Shown here: in pieces, positions 35,456 to 45,281 of the stretch | How the letters are laid out: each line of letters begins with the position of its first letter | Position numbering within the stretch: the first letter of the stretch is position 1 | DNA from: Wolfiporia cocos | Taxonomy: Eukaryota; Basidiomycota; Agaricomycetes; Polyporales; Phaeolaceae | Reading direction: 5' to 3' | DNA length: 64,000 nucleotides | Assembly: GCA_029448655.1 (NCBI GenBank) | Contig: JACCLO010000001.1 | Location: 930,001-994,000, forward strand | Notes under the pieces: generated by a model | Told to the model about the DNA's origin: nothing | What the model saw: only the letters and a program-made list of their open reading frames with translations | The model's database searches: none | Program-made: the position numbers and the translations under genes

Positions 35456-36075
35456 ACTTGAGGTTAATTACCCAGCGGGTTTGCGTAGATAAGCGCCAAG
35501 TATCACGTGAATATCGGTATCACGTGAATATCGACGCGTCGGGTGAGCGCCTCTGAGTCTGCTCGCCCGCCACTAAGTTGTGTGATGAGGACACTTCGTC
35601 GTGTAGGGTGCCACGTAGTATGAGCTCTGCCGTACTGTAGCTGATACGGGATGAATATTTAATGACTGATTATGGTGCACAGACCGGCTTTGCTCCATAT
35701 TTAGATGCAGCTGTCAAGTAGCCGTGCATAGGTCAGGCCCAACTGGTAGATGATGCACAGTAGCATATAGTTAGGGCGTCGCACGCGCAATTTCTCGTTG
35801 AGCTTTGACGACTCTTCTATATAAGTCAGAATGTATAGCATGCACTTCGCGCTAATTACTAAGTGGACAAGCAAGGCATTCGCCCAGTGTACGTACAGTG
35901 CTACGATATATGCTTTAATCCTATGATATATCTGCGGCGCAGTTGTTTCATTATCATAGGGATGGGTCGTTCAAAACGTTCAATAGGGCGCTCAGAGGCG
36001 CTCACCCGACGCGTCGATATTCACGTGATACTTGGCGCTTATCTACGCAAACCCGCTGGGTAATTAACCTCAAGT
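35456..36075. mobile_element. MULE-like MITE with 9-bp target duplication
   Basis: Inverted ends of about 85-100 bp start ACTTGAGGTTAATTACCC. The left end carries an extra tandem copy of a 17-bp ATCACGTGAATATCG-type unit. Flanks TGCCTCAAT (35447-35455 and 36076-36084) match exactly. A 9-bp duplication with long inverted repeats is typical of Mutator-like elements. No transposase frame. Confidence 0.8.
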
Positions 36076-36084
36076 TGCCTCAAT

Positions 36085-39000
36085 GGCAATGTTGAGCCCT
36101 CAATTATGCGTAACTGAACATCAGCATCAGTATCGGGGGCAGGTCACAATCTCGCTACGAACGCACCGCGGCGGGCTGCCCCTCGATCGTATTGGGGCTC
36201 TTGTATTGTGATAGCGTTTTGCAGGATGACGCCGGTTGGGGGAGCAGGGCGAGAGGCGAGGCAAGTGCTCTATCTCCGACTCCGTAGTATCCCGGTGCTT
36301 ACAATACACGTCTGACGCGTACTCGGATACAATTCTTCAACATGACCTCGCATATACAGCGCAGCCCCTGCGCGGTAGACATTATACATCTTTCATCTGA
36401 CTTGCCCGGATCAATGACCGCACGCCCCTCTCTGTCCCTATGTTGAAGTTCATGGTAACACACTCCTTCCTCTTCAGTTCATGGTTTATCTCGCGCGCAC
36501 CATGTGGTGCCCTCATGTCGCACTGCCGTGTGCTGCACTGGCCACTCTTGGCTTCGAACAGCCTTCTCCGAAGACTTTGCGCGCTTCGGATGTGATACAG
36601 ATAAGCATAGCACTCTCGCACTACCGATACGCGTCTGCCTCAGGCAATGAAGGATTAGTTGCATACCAACTCCGTGACCGGGATCATCAGAGCTCTCTCG
36701 AGGCTATGACAAGTGGACCGCGAACTTGATCCATGAACGTACCAAGGTACGATTATAGGACAAGCGGACACTAATTGCAAAACGTGTTTTGCAGCGCAAC
36801 TCACTCAAGCACGAGTAGTGTCGTATCCGGTCTGGGAGAATGCGGAGCTAGACGATTGCTTGCTGTTCGGCGCACCCTGTACGAATTGATATGAGCATAA
36901 TAGGGAGCGAAGAATATATTAAGTGGTTACGTACCAATCATCTCATCCGCCATCTGCACTTACACGCGTTCTGCTTGTAGTGACCAACGCCCGCTTGGAG
37001 ATCGTCTACGGCCCTGGCCGCTCTTTTCGCATTCTGGAAGACTGATGGCGTCATTGCCGCTACGCGAACACTCATGCGTCGCTGCATTGCTTCATACCGA
37101 TGTTCATGAGGAATCTCACTGTTCATCGCATTCATAACTCGAATGGAGACGATCGGGCGAAATGGGGCTGAGGCGATATATCCGGGATGCCTATGAGCGA
37201 GGCTGGTGAGTCCATCGGTAATCGCATTCATGTCGTGGCGCTCACGCAAATTCAGATTCCAACGAAGTCCTGTTTAACCATCTAATTCATAGTTGTGCGC
37301 CACTGCTGCAGTCCATCTTTTCGTTTGTCCGCGTTAGCGTTCATTTGCTGCTTGAACGATCTAACTGTCGATGGGCGAGACGAGAAGGCGCGGCGATTTC
37401 TCGCCACAATGGCCCTTCTCGCATCGAAATAACATCATTCAGTCGTCGTCATAATCTGTGCGACGTCGTGTTGGAGATTGTCAACAGGGTCAGGGAAGGA
37501 GTTCTGACGGCAGAGGAAGAACCAGTGTGACCGGTGAATATCGACCTGTTCGGGGTTCCACGGGTCTACAGATTCAATCAATGCAGTAAATGTAGACAAT
37601 GACTGATTCGTATGTCAGGCATGAATTTTATGAGAAGCCATGTCACACTATACCGCGAGAAAATAATACCTATTTGTGCGACATTTTGAGTGCTGGTTAA
37701 CGAACGAACAAAAGCTTGGATACACTGTGTTCATTGCTTGCGACACCCAGCTCTGCACACCGCTGCTGCCTTGCCACAGCAAGTCATCCTTAGTTGAATG
37801 CAAAGCATGACGATCAAGAGCGGGGAAGAGAAAATATATGGCAAACTTCTATTTTGGGAGGTCCATCGGAAAGCCCATCATTCGCAGGAGAAATGGCCTC
37901 TCTTTGCGCAGACACGCCTAGAGGTGCACATCCCTGGCATGCGAGACAACTTCACGGTCACTCGTCGACAGTGAGACGATTGCCGCAGAGTCTGGTCATA
38001 GCGTTACGTACAGGCAAAGGTGCACGAGCTCAATCAAGTACTTACTTCACGAGCGTCTCCATTAATTCGACTGCAAATTGGGGACAACGACTCTGTCCGT
38101 GTCCCACGTGAACTCAAAGAGTCGGGATGCGACATAGGTGCGGGATTCGCACGAGTGATCGGCGAAGTAGGCTGCGCCCTAGCTGCAGGGAGGTAGGCCT
38201 GTGCGGGTGGTGATCCATGCTGCGCAAAGGTGATCCGGGCGTTAAATAGATGGCAGTCAGAGGTCCAAGTGCTGATACAGTCTGGTCACGATAAATTTCT
38301 CCTCTACCTCGTACCCCATGAGACGTAAGTTCATTGGCATTGATTCAGATGTGAAGGCGACGACACCCATAGCGCAGCAGCAGCATCTTAATCCAGGCGT
38401 ACAAAGGCGGCAAGCCCTTCATGTCATCCTCTAACATGCAGCCATCAGAGTCACAAGAATGCGGATACTACGACGACCGTCGTGAAAGCAGTCCCCGTGG
38501 ATTAGGCGGCACTACAGGAACACCCGGTCGCGGTCACAATGGAATGCCTCTGTGACCCGCAGCGACCACGTCCACCGTCTGTTCTGAATCGATGCGCGTA
38601 TACGCCAGGTCGCCCAAATGTCGTGCATTAGAGATTGATGGCAGGAGACGGAAGAGCGAGGGCTGACGGCTGTTCGTGACTACAGAAACGTCGACTTGTG
38701 ACCATGCGCCAGTCCACGTCAACTAGCCAGTACAGTGTGCTCGCAATACATGCGATCAAGTGTTGCCTCGAAGTTATCGCACAGTCGATTATCCCATCCA
38801 GCCGCAACACGGGAGATCCGCGGAAGGTACGCCGACTACTGTCAGTGTATCATCGAGGTAGGAGGATAACAAATAAAATATGGAGCGATAGAGCTCAGAG
38901 GAGGCGTGACGAAGACATCTGGCGACGTAAACACTGTCAATTCAACGAATGTCATATTACAAATTCCGCAAGGTCCTGTTCGTCTGCGGAGGGAAGGATG

Positions 39001-39105
39001 TCGTGACCCACCGATTGCACCTTCCAGGTCATGTACCGGTGCGGTTGCATTCGTCTGCAGAGCTTACAGTCAAAGGTAGATTATGCGCCCTATCGCAAAA
39101 ACATA
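36085..39105. other. No recognisable gene
   Basis: Several short frames (for example 36938-37249 minus, 37345-37530 plus) look mildly protein-like, but none carries a motif that I can name and no splice model connects them. Confidence 0.4.
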
Positions 39106-39109
39106 AGTA

Positions 39110-40007
39110 GCGGATGAGAGATCAGACAGTTGAGCGAAGCAAGATAGGTGAGTTTTGCGTCGCAGGTTGCGTTCGTATATGTACCTGCAGCATGTTAAGC
39201 GGGACTCGTTGCCAAGTGAATCGCTAGAGTCAGTTCGTCAGCCGTGCCACTGTCCTCATGCGACTTGCACCAGCGCAGCCCGGACGCCCAATTGGAGCCG
39301 ACTGTACACCCATCGACGTCGTCCGAGATTCGGAGTGAGACCCGATTGCCCGGTGTACGCCATACGCCGTAGGTCCCGCCTTTTTCCAGCGCTGTTGAAC
39401 AGACCATATCTACGGGCATGACGAACAGCGGCAAGAGGAAAGAGACGGCTCGCAGGACGGCGAAAGCTGTAGCGGAGCACAGACCGGAGAGACTCTACTA
39501 TTCCTCTGAAGCCAGTAGACACCGCCGTCGAGAAGGGCTCGAGGAGGGTCGACATTTCATGTCCAAGAGCACCGTGTCGGTGTTTGCTTGTCGCGTGCCT
39601 GCCAGAGTCGCGGCATCTGCTGATGCGCCAAGTATGCAGAGGGTTTACTTCACGAGTGCAGGATGTCCATGGAGAGCGCGAAGAGACTAGAGTGAGGATC
39701 TGAGTCTAAGGCACCAAGAAAACGCGACATGTCACGATGTGACCGATCTCGACTGCTGATTGTAGCTTGTGACGTGCTGTGGCGCGATGGCACTTACAGG
39801 CTGAGACGTGCGGGTATGAAAGCGTGTGTGCTAGCTGCCTGAGATTTGGCGGAGGAGCGCCAATGTCTGCCAGGCGGAGGCACCTGTCTATCCAATAACC
39901 GTAAATCTTTGATTGCGAGCTCCTCCAGTGCGCACCGTGCACGATTGAAGGGAGGGTGATGTCATAGAGTGTCAATCGAGTGTTCGAATGGAAGGAGGAG
40001 AGGTGCA
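39110..40007 (-). pseudogene. F-box/LRR-like gene fragments cut by the Ty3/gypsy insertion
   Basis: 39560-39110 encodes a segment (RVSLRISDDVDGCTVGS, WCKSHEDSGT, TNATCDAKL) similar to the fragment beside the LTR at 27-28 kb. 40007-39706 encodes HLSSFHSNTRLTLYDITLPSI, matching HLSSFHSITRLSLKRITLPSI of the F-box gene at 34-35 kb. That second piece starts exactly at the GTGCA target duplication of the retrotransposon, so the insertion cut it. No continuous frame remains. Confidence 0.45.
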
Positions 40008-40706
40008 TGACACAGACTAGACTGTGGGACTCACACTATAACCTAATAAGCGACTTGAAGGAGTTGCTGGAGGTTGGTGAGGAGGCTAGTGGGCGCAAGC
40101 AGAGATGATATGTAACTGTGCGAATGCAGAGAACAAATCTAAGGCTTATCCGCAGTGATAGCCCTACTTATATACATGCTTTGTTTGGTTACCGGTAAGG
40201 GAGCCAAACATGAAGGTGGTCTGTGCGCAGACATAACTAATATGGTTAAGTCGTAAACTACAATAGACCATGTGCGCCGGTAATGGCCGCACCAGTAAGA
40301 TCGTTTGTTTGGACCGTAGGTCCATGTTGTGGAAGTGGCTGTAGCTACGTTAGTAAGCCATGCATGTGATTCTTATATACCGGCATCGGGATATGAGTAA
40401 TCATAAGGGCATTGGCATGTGATAACGAGCGGGCCGCTTATCCAATCGTACTGACATAGCCCGGTACCGGGATATGAGTAAAGCGCGTGACACCGAAGGT
40501 TAGTCCGCTGAGTCATTGACGCGTACAAGCGTGTTATGTACGTGTTGTTATGACAAGTGGACGTATACCGCGTTGTGTACGTGTTGTTTGGTTGCGTGTA
40601 CGTGTAGACGGGCGCTTAGCAGCGTAAATGTCTACAAGGTCGTAGAAATACCAGATAAATAGGTAAAAATACGGGAAAAATAGTGGCATGTCCCAAATCT
40701 GTGACA
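40008..40706 (-). repeat. 3' LTR of the chromovirus
   Basis: On the element strand it starts TGTCACAGATTTGGG and ends CTAGTCTGTGTCA. It matches the 5' LTR base for base wherever compared, at a constant offset of 9302. Confidence 0.95.
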
Positions 40707-40719
40707 TTACCCCCTCTTC
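40707..40719 (-). promoter_or_regulatory. Polypurine tract
   Basis: On the minus strand GAAGAGGGGGTAA directly abuts the 3' LTR, the position and composition expected for the plus-strand DNA primer of a retrotransposon. Confidence 0.85.
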
Positions 40720-40745
40720 AGGTTTCATTGTCCCTAATGGAACGA

Positions 40746-43700
40746 TTATTTTCCTGTGGAGCCGAATCCACCAGTACCGCGCTCAGATTTAATCTTTTCA
40801 AAGTAAGATTTTCCGTGTAGCGTAATGTGCGGGTCCTTAGCAACTTCGCAGATGAGCTGGGCAATCTTATCACCGGCCCGAATATCGATAGATATATCGG
40901 AGTGATTCCGGAGAATGATGATTACTTCGCCTTGATAATCGTGGTCGATAACGCCACCCATTACGTCTATGCCTTTTCGGGCAAGACTAGAGCGGGGGGC
41001 GATACGTCCGTAAGTGCCGAAAGGTACCTGGATCTTCAGTTTGGTGTTGTATTCTGTCTGCCCGTGAGCTGGCAGAACGTCGCCTGTTGCAGTGTACAGG
41101 TCAAACCCAACCGAGTCCTTGGTTCCCTTTTCCGGCATTCGGCCGCCTTCACCAACTACGATTTTCAAATCCGCGTTTTGGTTAATGTCCGCTGACATCC
41201 ATCCCCCGTCGGGGTGTCTAACCATGCGTTGCTTAGGATCCTTCGCAAATTCTTCGCGATACTGCGGCCAGTCGTCTGGCCACGTGCATTCGTCGGCTTC
41301 CCAGTCGTTGCTGTCAGGGTCGAAGACGTGAACTGCTTCTTTCCTTCTAGCTGAGCGCCTGAGGGGGACATCCTGCATTGGAATGGCGTGTGAAGCCTTG
41401 TATTCCTGCAGAATGTCGTATGCCGTGTCGAGATCGGCTTCGCGTACCCAGGAGTCGTCATTGATACCGAACCCTTTCCATCGGATTCTGTATTCAACTC
41501 TTCCTGCACGGAGACGATGATCTAAGATCTTCTCGACTTCCCATAACTCCTCGCCGTCGACCATTTCTGGTTGAGGCTCTGGTTTTTTCTGATGCACCGG
41601 GTCCTTGTACATGACCAACTTGGAAGCGTGAAATACTGGGTGATAAGCCCTGTATTGCTCGTCCATGTGTACCCTAAAGGTGACCGGAGATAATTGTTCA
41701 ATTATCCTGAATGGTCCCAAATAGCGTGGACTAAGACTTCTTTCGGAGTCTTGCCAGCTACGGGCGTCAACGAGAACTTTGTCGCCGACTTTAAACGGTA
41801 CCGAGCGCTTATGTTGATCATAATACCAAGACCAGCGTTCAGCAGCCAGTTTCATAGCTGCCTTAGCTTGTTCTTGTGCTGACCATCGTTCGTAAGCAAT
41901 GACATTTAGGTCCACGTATTGTGTTGGACGTAAATTCGTAGGTCCTGCGTTGGGATGCCTTCCTAGTTCGACAAAGAATGGACTATTCTTTGTTGTCTCA
42001 CTAGCCGCGTTGTTGTACGCGAATTCGGCTGTAGGGAGAAACCATGACCAGTTATCCTTCTGAATAACATCGATGTAACATCTAAGATATTGTTCCAGGA
42101 TTTGGTTAACTCTCTCCGTCTGGCCATCCGCTTGCGGGTGATAGGCAGTTGTCATTGACCGTTGGATTCCCAATTGTTCACACCATCCCTTAAACAAGGC
42201 AGCTGCGAATTGCGGGCCTCTATCCGAAATGATTTGTTTCGGAAGTCCGTGGTTCGGATAGATCCGAAGGTATAGGAGGTTCGCTAATTCTTTCGCCGTT
42301 ATCTTGTCTGATGTGGGAATGAAGTGCGCTCGCTTGGTAAGCCGGTCCACTATTACCATAATAGCATTGAATTGTTTCAATTCGCCGCTGGGCGGTAAGT
42401 GGACGATAAGGTCAATTGTGACGGTGTCCCAAGGTGCTTCCGGGACTGGGAGCGGTTGCAGGGGTCCGTACGGGGTCTGGTTGTGGTTCTTCATGCGTTG
42501 ACATGTGTCACAACCTTCCACGTATTGCTTTACCATCGTGGTCATTCCAGGCCACCAGTAATTACGTGACAGAAGTTCATAGGTCTTCCATCGTCCGAAG
42601 TGTCCGGCAGTCACATGGTCATGATGTAACTCCATAATCTTCGTGCGCAATTCCTTAGGCTCTTTTGGAACGTACACTTTTCCTCGTCTGAGGAGTAATC
42701 CGGCCTCCATGTTCCATTCCTGGAGATCTTTACCGAATTCCTTGGGACCACTTTTCAGTAGTTCCTGGTAATCCTTGGTAATTTGATCGTCCATGAGGGC
42801 TTGTCGGATTTGTCGGAGAAGGTCCTCGTCGCCTGATTGTATCTCCTGCTGTGACGCTTCTAGCGCCCTAACCGTAAAGTATTCCGGTTTCAGCAAAATT
42901 TGATCGCGATTGTCGAGTTCCACCCCCTCTTCATGGTCTGGCCTCCGTGACAGAGGATCAGCCGTAAGCATTGTTTTACCGGGTTTGTGGCACATGGTGA
43001 AGTTGAACCTTGTCAGGTAAAGACTCCAACGTGCCTGTCTCCGGGTTAGCCGTTGTGCCGATTTGAAATATGTCAGATTGAGATGATCCGACCATACTTC
43101 AAATTTGTGTGGGTGTCCTTCGAGGTAATGTCTCCATTCCTCTAGAGCGCGGATGATTGCGAGCAACTCCTTATCGTAAATCTCATAGTTCCTTTCGGGT
43201 GCTGATAGAGATTTCGAGTAAAAGGCTACCGGGTGCCAGAGCTTATCCTCCGAAGAGTATTGCGATAGCACTGCACCAGTTGCGTAATCGGAAGAATCCG
43301 CTTCCACGCGGAACGGGGACTCCTGATCTGGGATCCGGAGTATTGGAGCCGATGTGAAAGCTTCCTTGAGAGTTTGGAAGGCTTCCGCTTGTTCGGGTCC
43401 CCAGTTCCATTGCGTGTTTTTCTTGGACAGTTCGGTTAACGGCTTAACCACTTTGGAGAAATCTTTAATGAACCGACAGTAGTAGTTGGCGAAGCCAACA
43501 AAGGCTTGGACGTCCTTCACCTTGGCAGGTGTAGGCCAGTCCATGACACCGGCTACCTTCTTAGGGTCCATTTCGACTTTTCCTTTGGAAATGATCATTC
43601 CCAGGTATTCAATACTGCTTTGTTCGAAGAAGCACTTTTCAGGCTTCGCGAACAAGTCGTTGTCTTGCAAGATTTGTAATACTTGCTTGACAATACGACG

Positions 43701-45281
43701 GTGTTCCAACAGGTCGTTTCCGAACACAAGGATGTCGTCTAGGTAGACAATGACCTTTCCTTCTCTGATAAGGTCACCTAGAATATCGTTCATCATGTGT
43801 TGGAACGTGCTGGGTGCATTACAAAAACCGAAGTACATGACTACAGCTTCATAAAGGCCGTTAGGCGTAATGAATGCGGTCTTCCATTCATCTCCCTCCT
43901 TGATTCTTACGTTGTTGTAACCCCAACGCAAGTCGAGCTTCGTAAATATCGAAGCCTGGCTAAGCTTATCGATAAGCTCGTCTATGCGTGGGAGAGGGTA
44001 CCTGTTTTTAATGGTTAAGTCGTTCACCTTTCGGTAGTCGACTACCATTCGGGCTCCGCCGTCTTTTTTAGGGACGAAGAAGACCGGGCTCGCGATCGGA
44101 GATTTTGAGTGTCGGATGTAGCCCTTCCGTAACTCTTCCTGAATCCACTGATCTAGCGAGTTCGCTTCCTGAGGAGACATCTTGTATGCCTTACTCGGGG
44201 GCGGTAGCACCGCGTCATCGGGGAAGTCGATGGCATGGTCGTATGGTTTCCGCTCGGGCATCCTTTCGGATGCGCGCTGAGAAAATACCGTGGGACCAAA
44301 CTCCTGGTATTCCTCCGGAACCAAGGATTTCCATTTCTGGAGATCCGCATCTGTCAGGAATTCATCATCCGACTTCTCCGTTATCGACTGAATGGCATCG
44401 ATAAGGAGTTCCGTTCCTTCGTCAAGGGTGTTCACCCAAGCGACAAAGGGATTCTCAGGCTCCTCTAAGCCGAGAAAATCTATTGGAAAGTCATTGATGA
44501 TCTGATAGATGTTGCGGGGTTCGATTTCGTCCTCTTCCTCAGAAATCGAAACCCGTTTGCCATGTTTGCATTTTTCCGTACACCGATATGTGAAGGTTCC
44601 TTCCGGCCAATTGAAGTCCGGGTTGTGTTTCAGGAACCAGTCATATCCGAGGATCACATCCGCATTCTGTACGTCCATTACGTACAAGAATTCGGTGGAC
44701 TTGTGTTCCTCGTGCACCATATAAGCTTTTACTGCCATATTGATATTACCGGCGGTATTAGAGGTACCGTCGGCGTTACGAATCTCGAGAGGCGAAGGTA
44801 GTTTCTGAGTGACTAACTTTTCCTCGTCGACGAGTTTCTTATCAATGACGCTTATTGATGCACCGGTGTCGATTAATGCCATGGCGTTGACTTTCTTTCC
44901 ATATACCCACAGTTCCACTTCGATAGAGAACGATTTATTGTCGTCTCGAGAATCGTTTCCATGTACATTATACAAAGTGAAAAACTTCAGCGCGAGCGGG
45001 TCAGGATAAAAGTATTGTACAGGAGGGGCACGTGTAGCTAGTGTCCTTGTCCTCCGGGCAAAGTCCATTGCCGAGTTACCGAATATACCGAGATGGGATA
45101 CCGGGTGACGTACGACCGCCCTATCTTCCCACAAGATAAGGGGTCTCTGTGAAGCCTCTTCGTAGAGGTGCGCTTCTTCAGGGCGCTGTACACTCCCAGC
45201 CGCTGCGGGGCTGGTGTGTTCTTCACAGAACGTCTTCGAGACGTGTGGTTGGGGCGAGGGGAACCGAGATGGTCCCGACAT
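40746..45281 (-). CDS. pol: Pol polyprotein with chromodomain and C-terminal dUTPase, 1511 aa
   Basis: One open frame holds, in order: aspartic protease (DTGAS, residues 138-142); reverse transcriptase (about 360-570, YLDD 513-516); RNase H (about 655-780, D662, E705, D732); integrase with HHCC zinc site (H889/H894, C924, C927) and catalytic D957, D1020, E1056 with 35 residues between the last two; a GPF module (LSPRYLGPF, 1183-1191); chromodomain (about 1243-1297, ELWEVEKILDHR...IRWKG); and a trimeric-type dUTPase (about 1370-1511). The dUTPase keeps all five motifs: GFDLY (D1394), APRSSLA (1428-1434), GVIDHDY (D1446), GDKIAQLI (1470-1477) and RGTGGFGSTG at the extreme C-terminus. The ATG lies 59 nt inside the end of gag in the +1 frame, so expression needs a +1 shift or reinitiation. 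dUTPase removes dUTP, which would limit uracil incorporation during reverse transcription; the position after a chromodomain is unusual among retroelements known to me. Confidence 0.93.
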   Translation of the reverse strand: MSGPSRFPSPQPHVSKTFCEEHTSPAAAGSVQRPEEAHLYEEASQRPLILWEDRAVVRHPVSHLGIFGNSAMDFARRTRTLATRAPPVQYFYPDPLALKFFTLYNVHGNDSRDDNKSFSIEVELWVYGKKVNAMALIDTGASISVIDKKLVDEEKLVTQKLPSPLEIRNADGTSNTAGNINMAVKAYMVHEEHKSTEFLYVMDVQNADVILGYDWFLKHNPDFNWPEGTFTYRCTEKCKHGKRVSISEEEDEIEPRNIYQIINDFPIDFLGLEEPENPFVAWVNTLDEGTELLIDAIQSITEKSDDEFLTDADLQKWKSLVPEEYQEFGPTVFSQRASERMPERKPYDHAIDFPDDAVLPPPSKAYKMSPQEANSLDQWIQEELRKGYIRHSKSPIASPVFFVPKKDGGARMVVDYRKVNDLTIKNRYPLPRIDELIDKLSQASIFTKLDLRWGYNNVRIKEGDEWKTAFITPNGLYEAVVMYFGFCNAPSTFQHMMNDILGDLIREGKVIVYLDDILVFGNDLLEHRRIVKQVLQILQDNDLFAKPEKCFFEQSSIEYLGMIISKGKVEMDPKKVAGVMDWPTPAKVKDVQAFVGFANYYCRFIKDFSKVVKPLTELSKKNTQWNWGPEQAEAFQTLKEAFTSAPILRIPDQESPFRVEADSSDYATGAVLSQYSSEDKLWHPVAFYSKSLSAPERNYEIYDKELLAIIRALEEWRHYLEGHPHKFEVWSDHLNLTYFKSAQRLTRRQARWSLYLTRFNFTMCHKPGKTMLTADPLSRRPDHEEGVELDNRDQILLKPEYFTVRALEASQQEIQSGDEDLLRQIRQALMDDQITKDYQELLKSGPKEFGKDLQEWNMEAGLLLRRGKVYVPKEPKELRTKIMELHHDHVTAGHFGRWKTYELLSRNYWWPGMTTMVKQYVEGCDTCQRMKNHNQTPYGPLQPLPVPEAPWDTVTIDLIVHLPPSGELKQFNAIMVIVDRLTKRAHFIPTSDKITAKELANLLYLRIYPNHGLPKQIISDRGPQFAAALFKGWCEQLGIQRSMTTAYHPQADGQTERVNQILEQYLRCYIDVIQKDNWSWFLPTAEFAYNNAASETTKNSPFFVELGRHPNAGPTNLRPTQYVDLNVIAYERWSAQEQAKAAMKLAAERWSWYYDQHKRSVPFKVGDKVLVDARSWQDSERSLSPRYLGPFRIIEQLSPVTFRVHMDEQYRAYHPVFHASKLVMYKDPVHQKKPEPQPEMVDGEELWEVEKILDHRLRAGRVEYRIRWKGFGINDDSWVREADLDTAYDILQEYKASHAIPMQDVPLRRSARRKEAVHVFDPDSNDWEADECTWPDDWPQYREEFAKDPKQRMVRHPDGGWMSADINQNADLKIVVGEGGRMPEKGTKDSVGFDLYTATGDVLPAHGQTEYNTKLKIQVPFGTYGRIAPRSSLARKGIDVMGGVIDHDYQGEVIIILRNHSDISIDIRAGDKIAQLICEVAKDPHITLHGKSYFEKIKSERGTGGFGSTGK

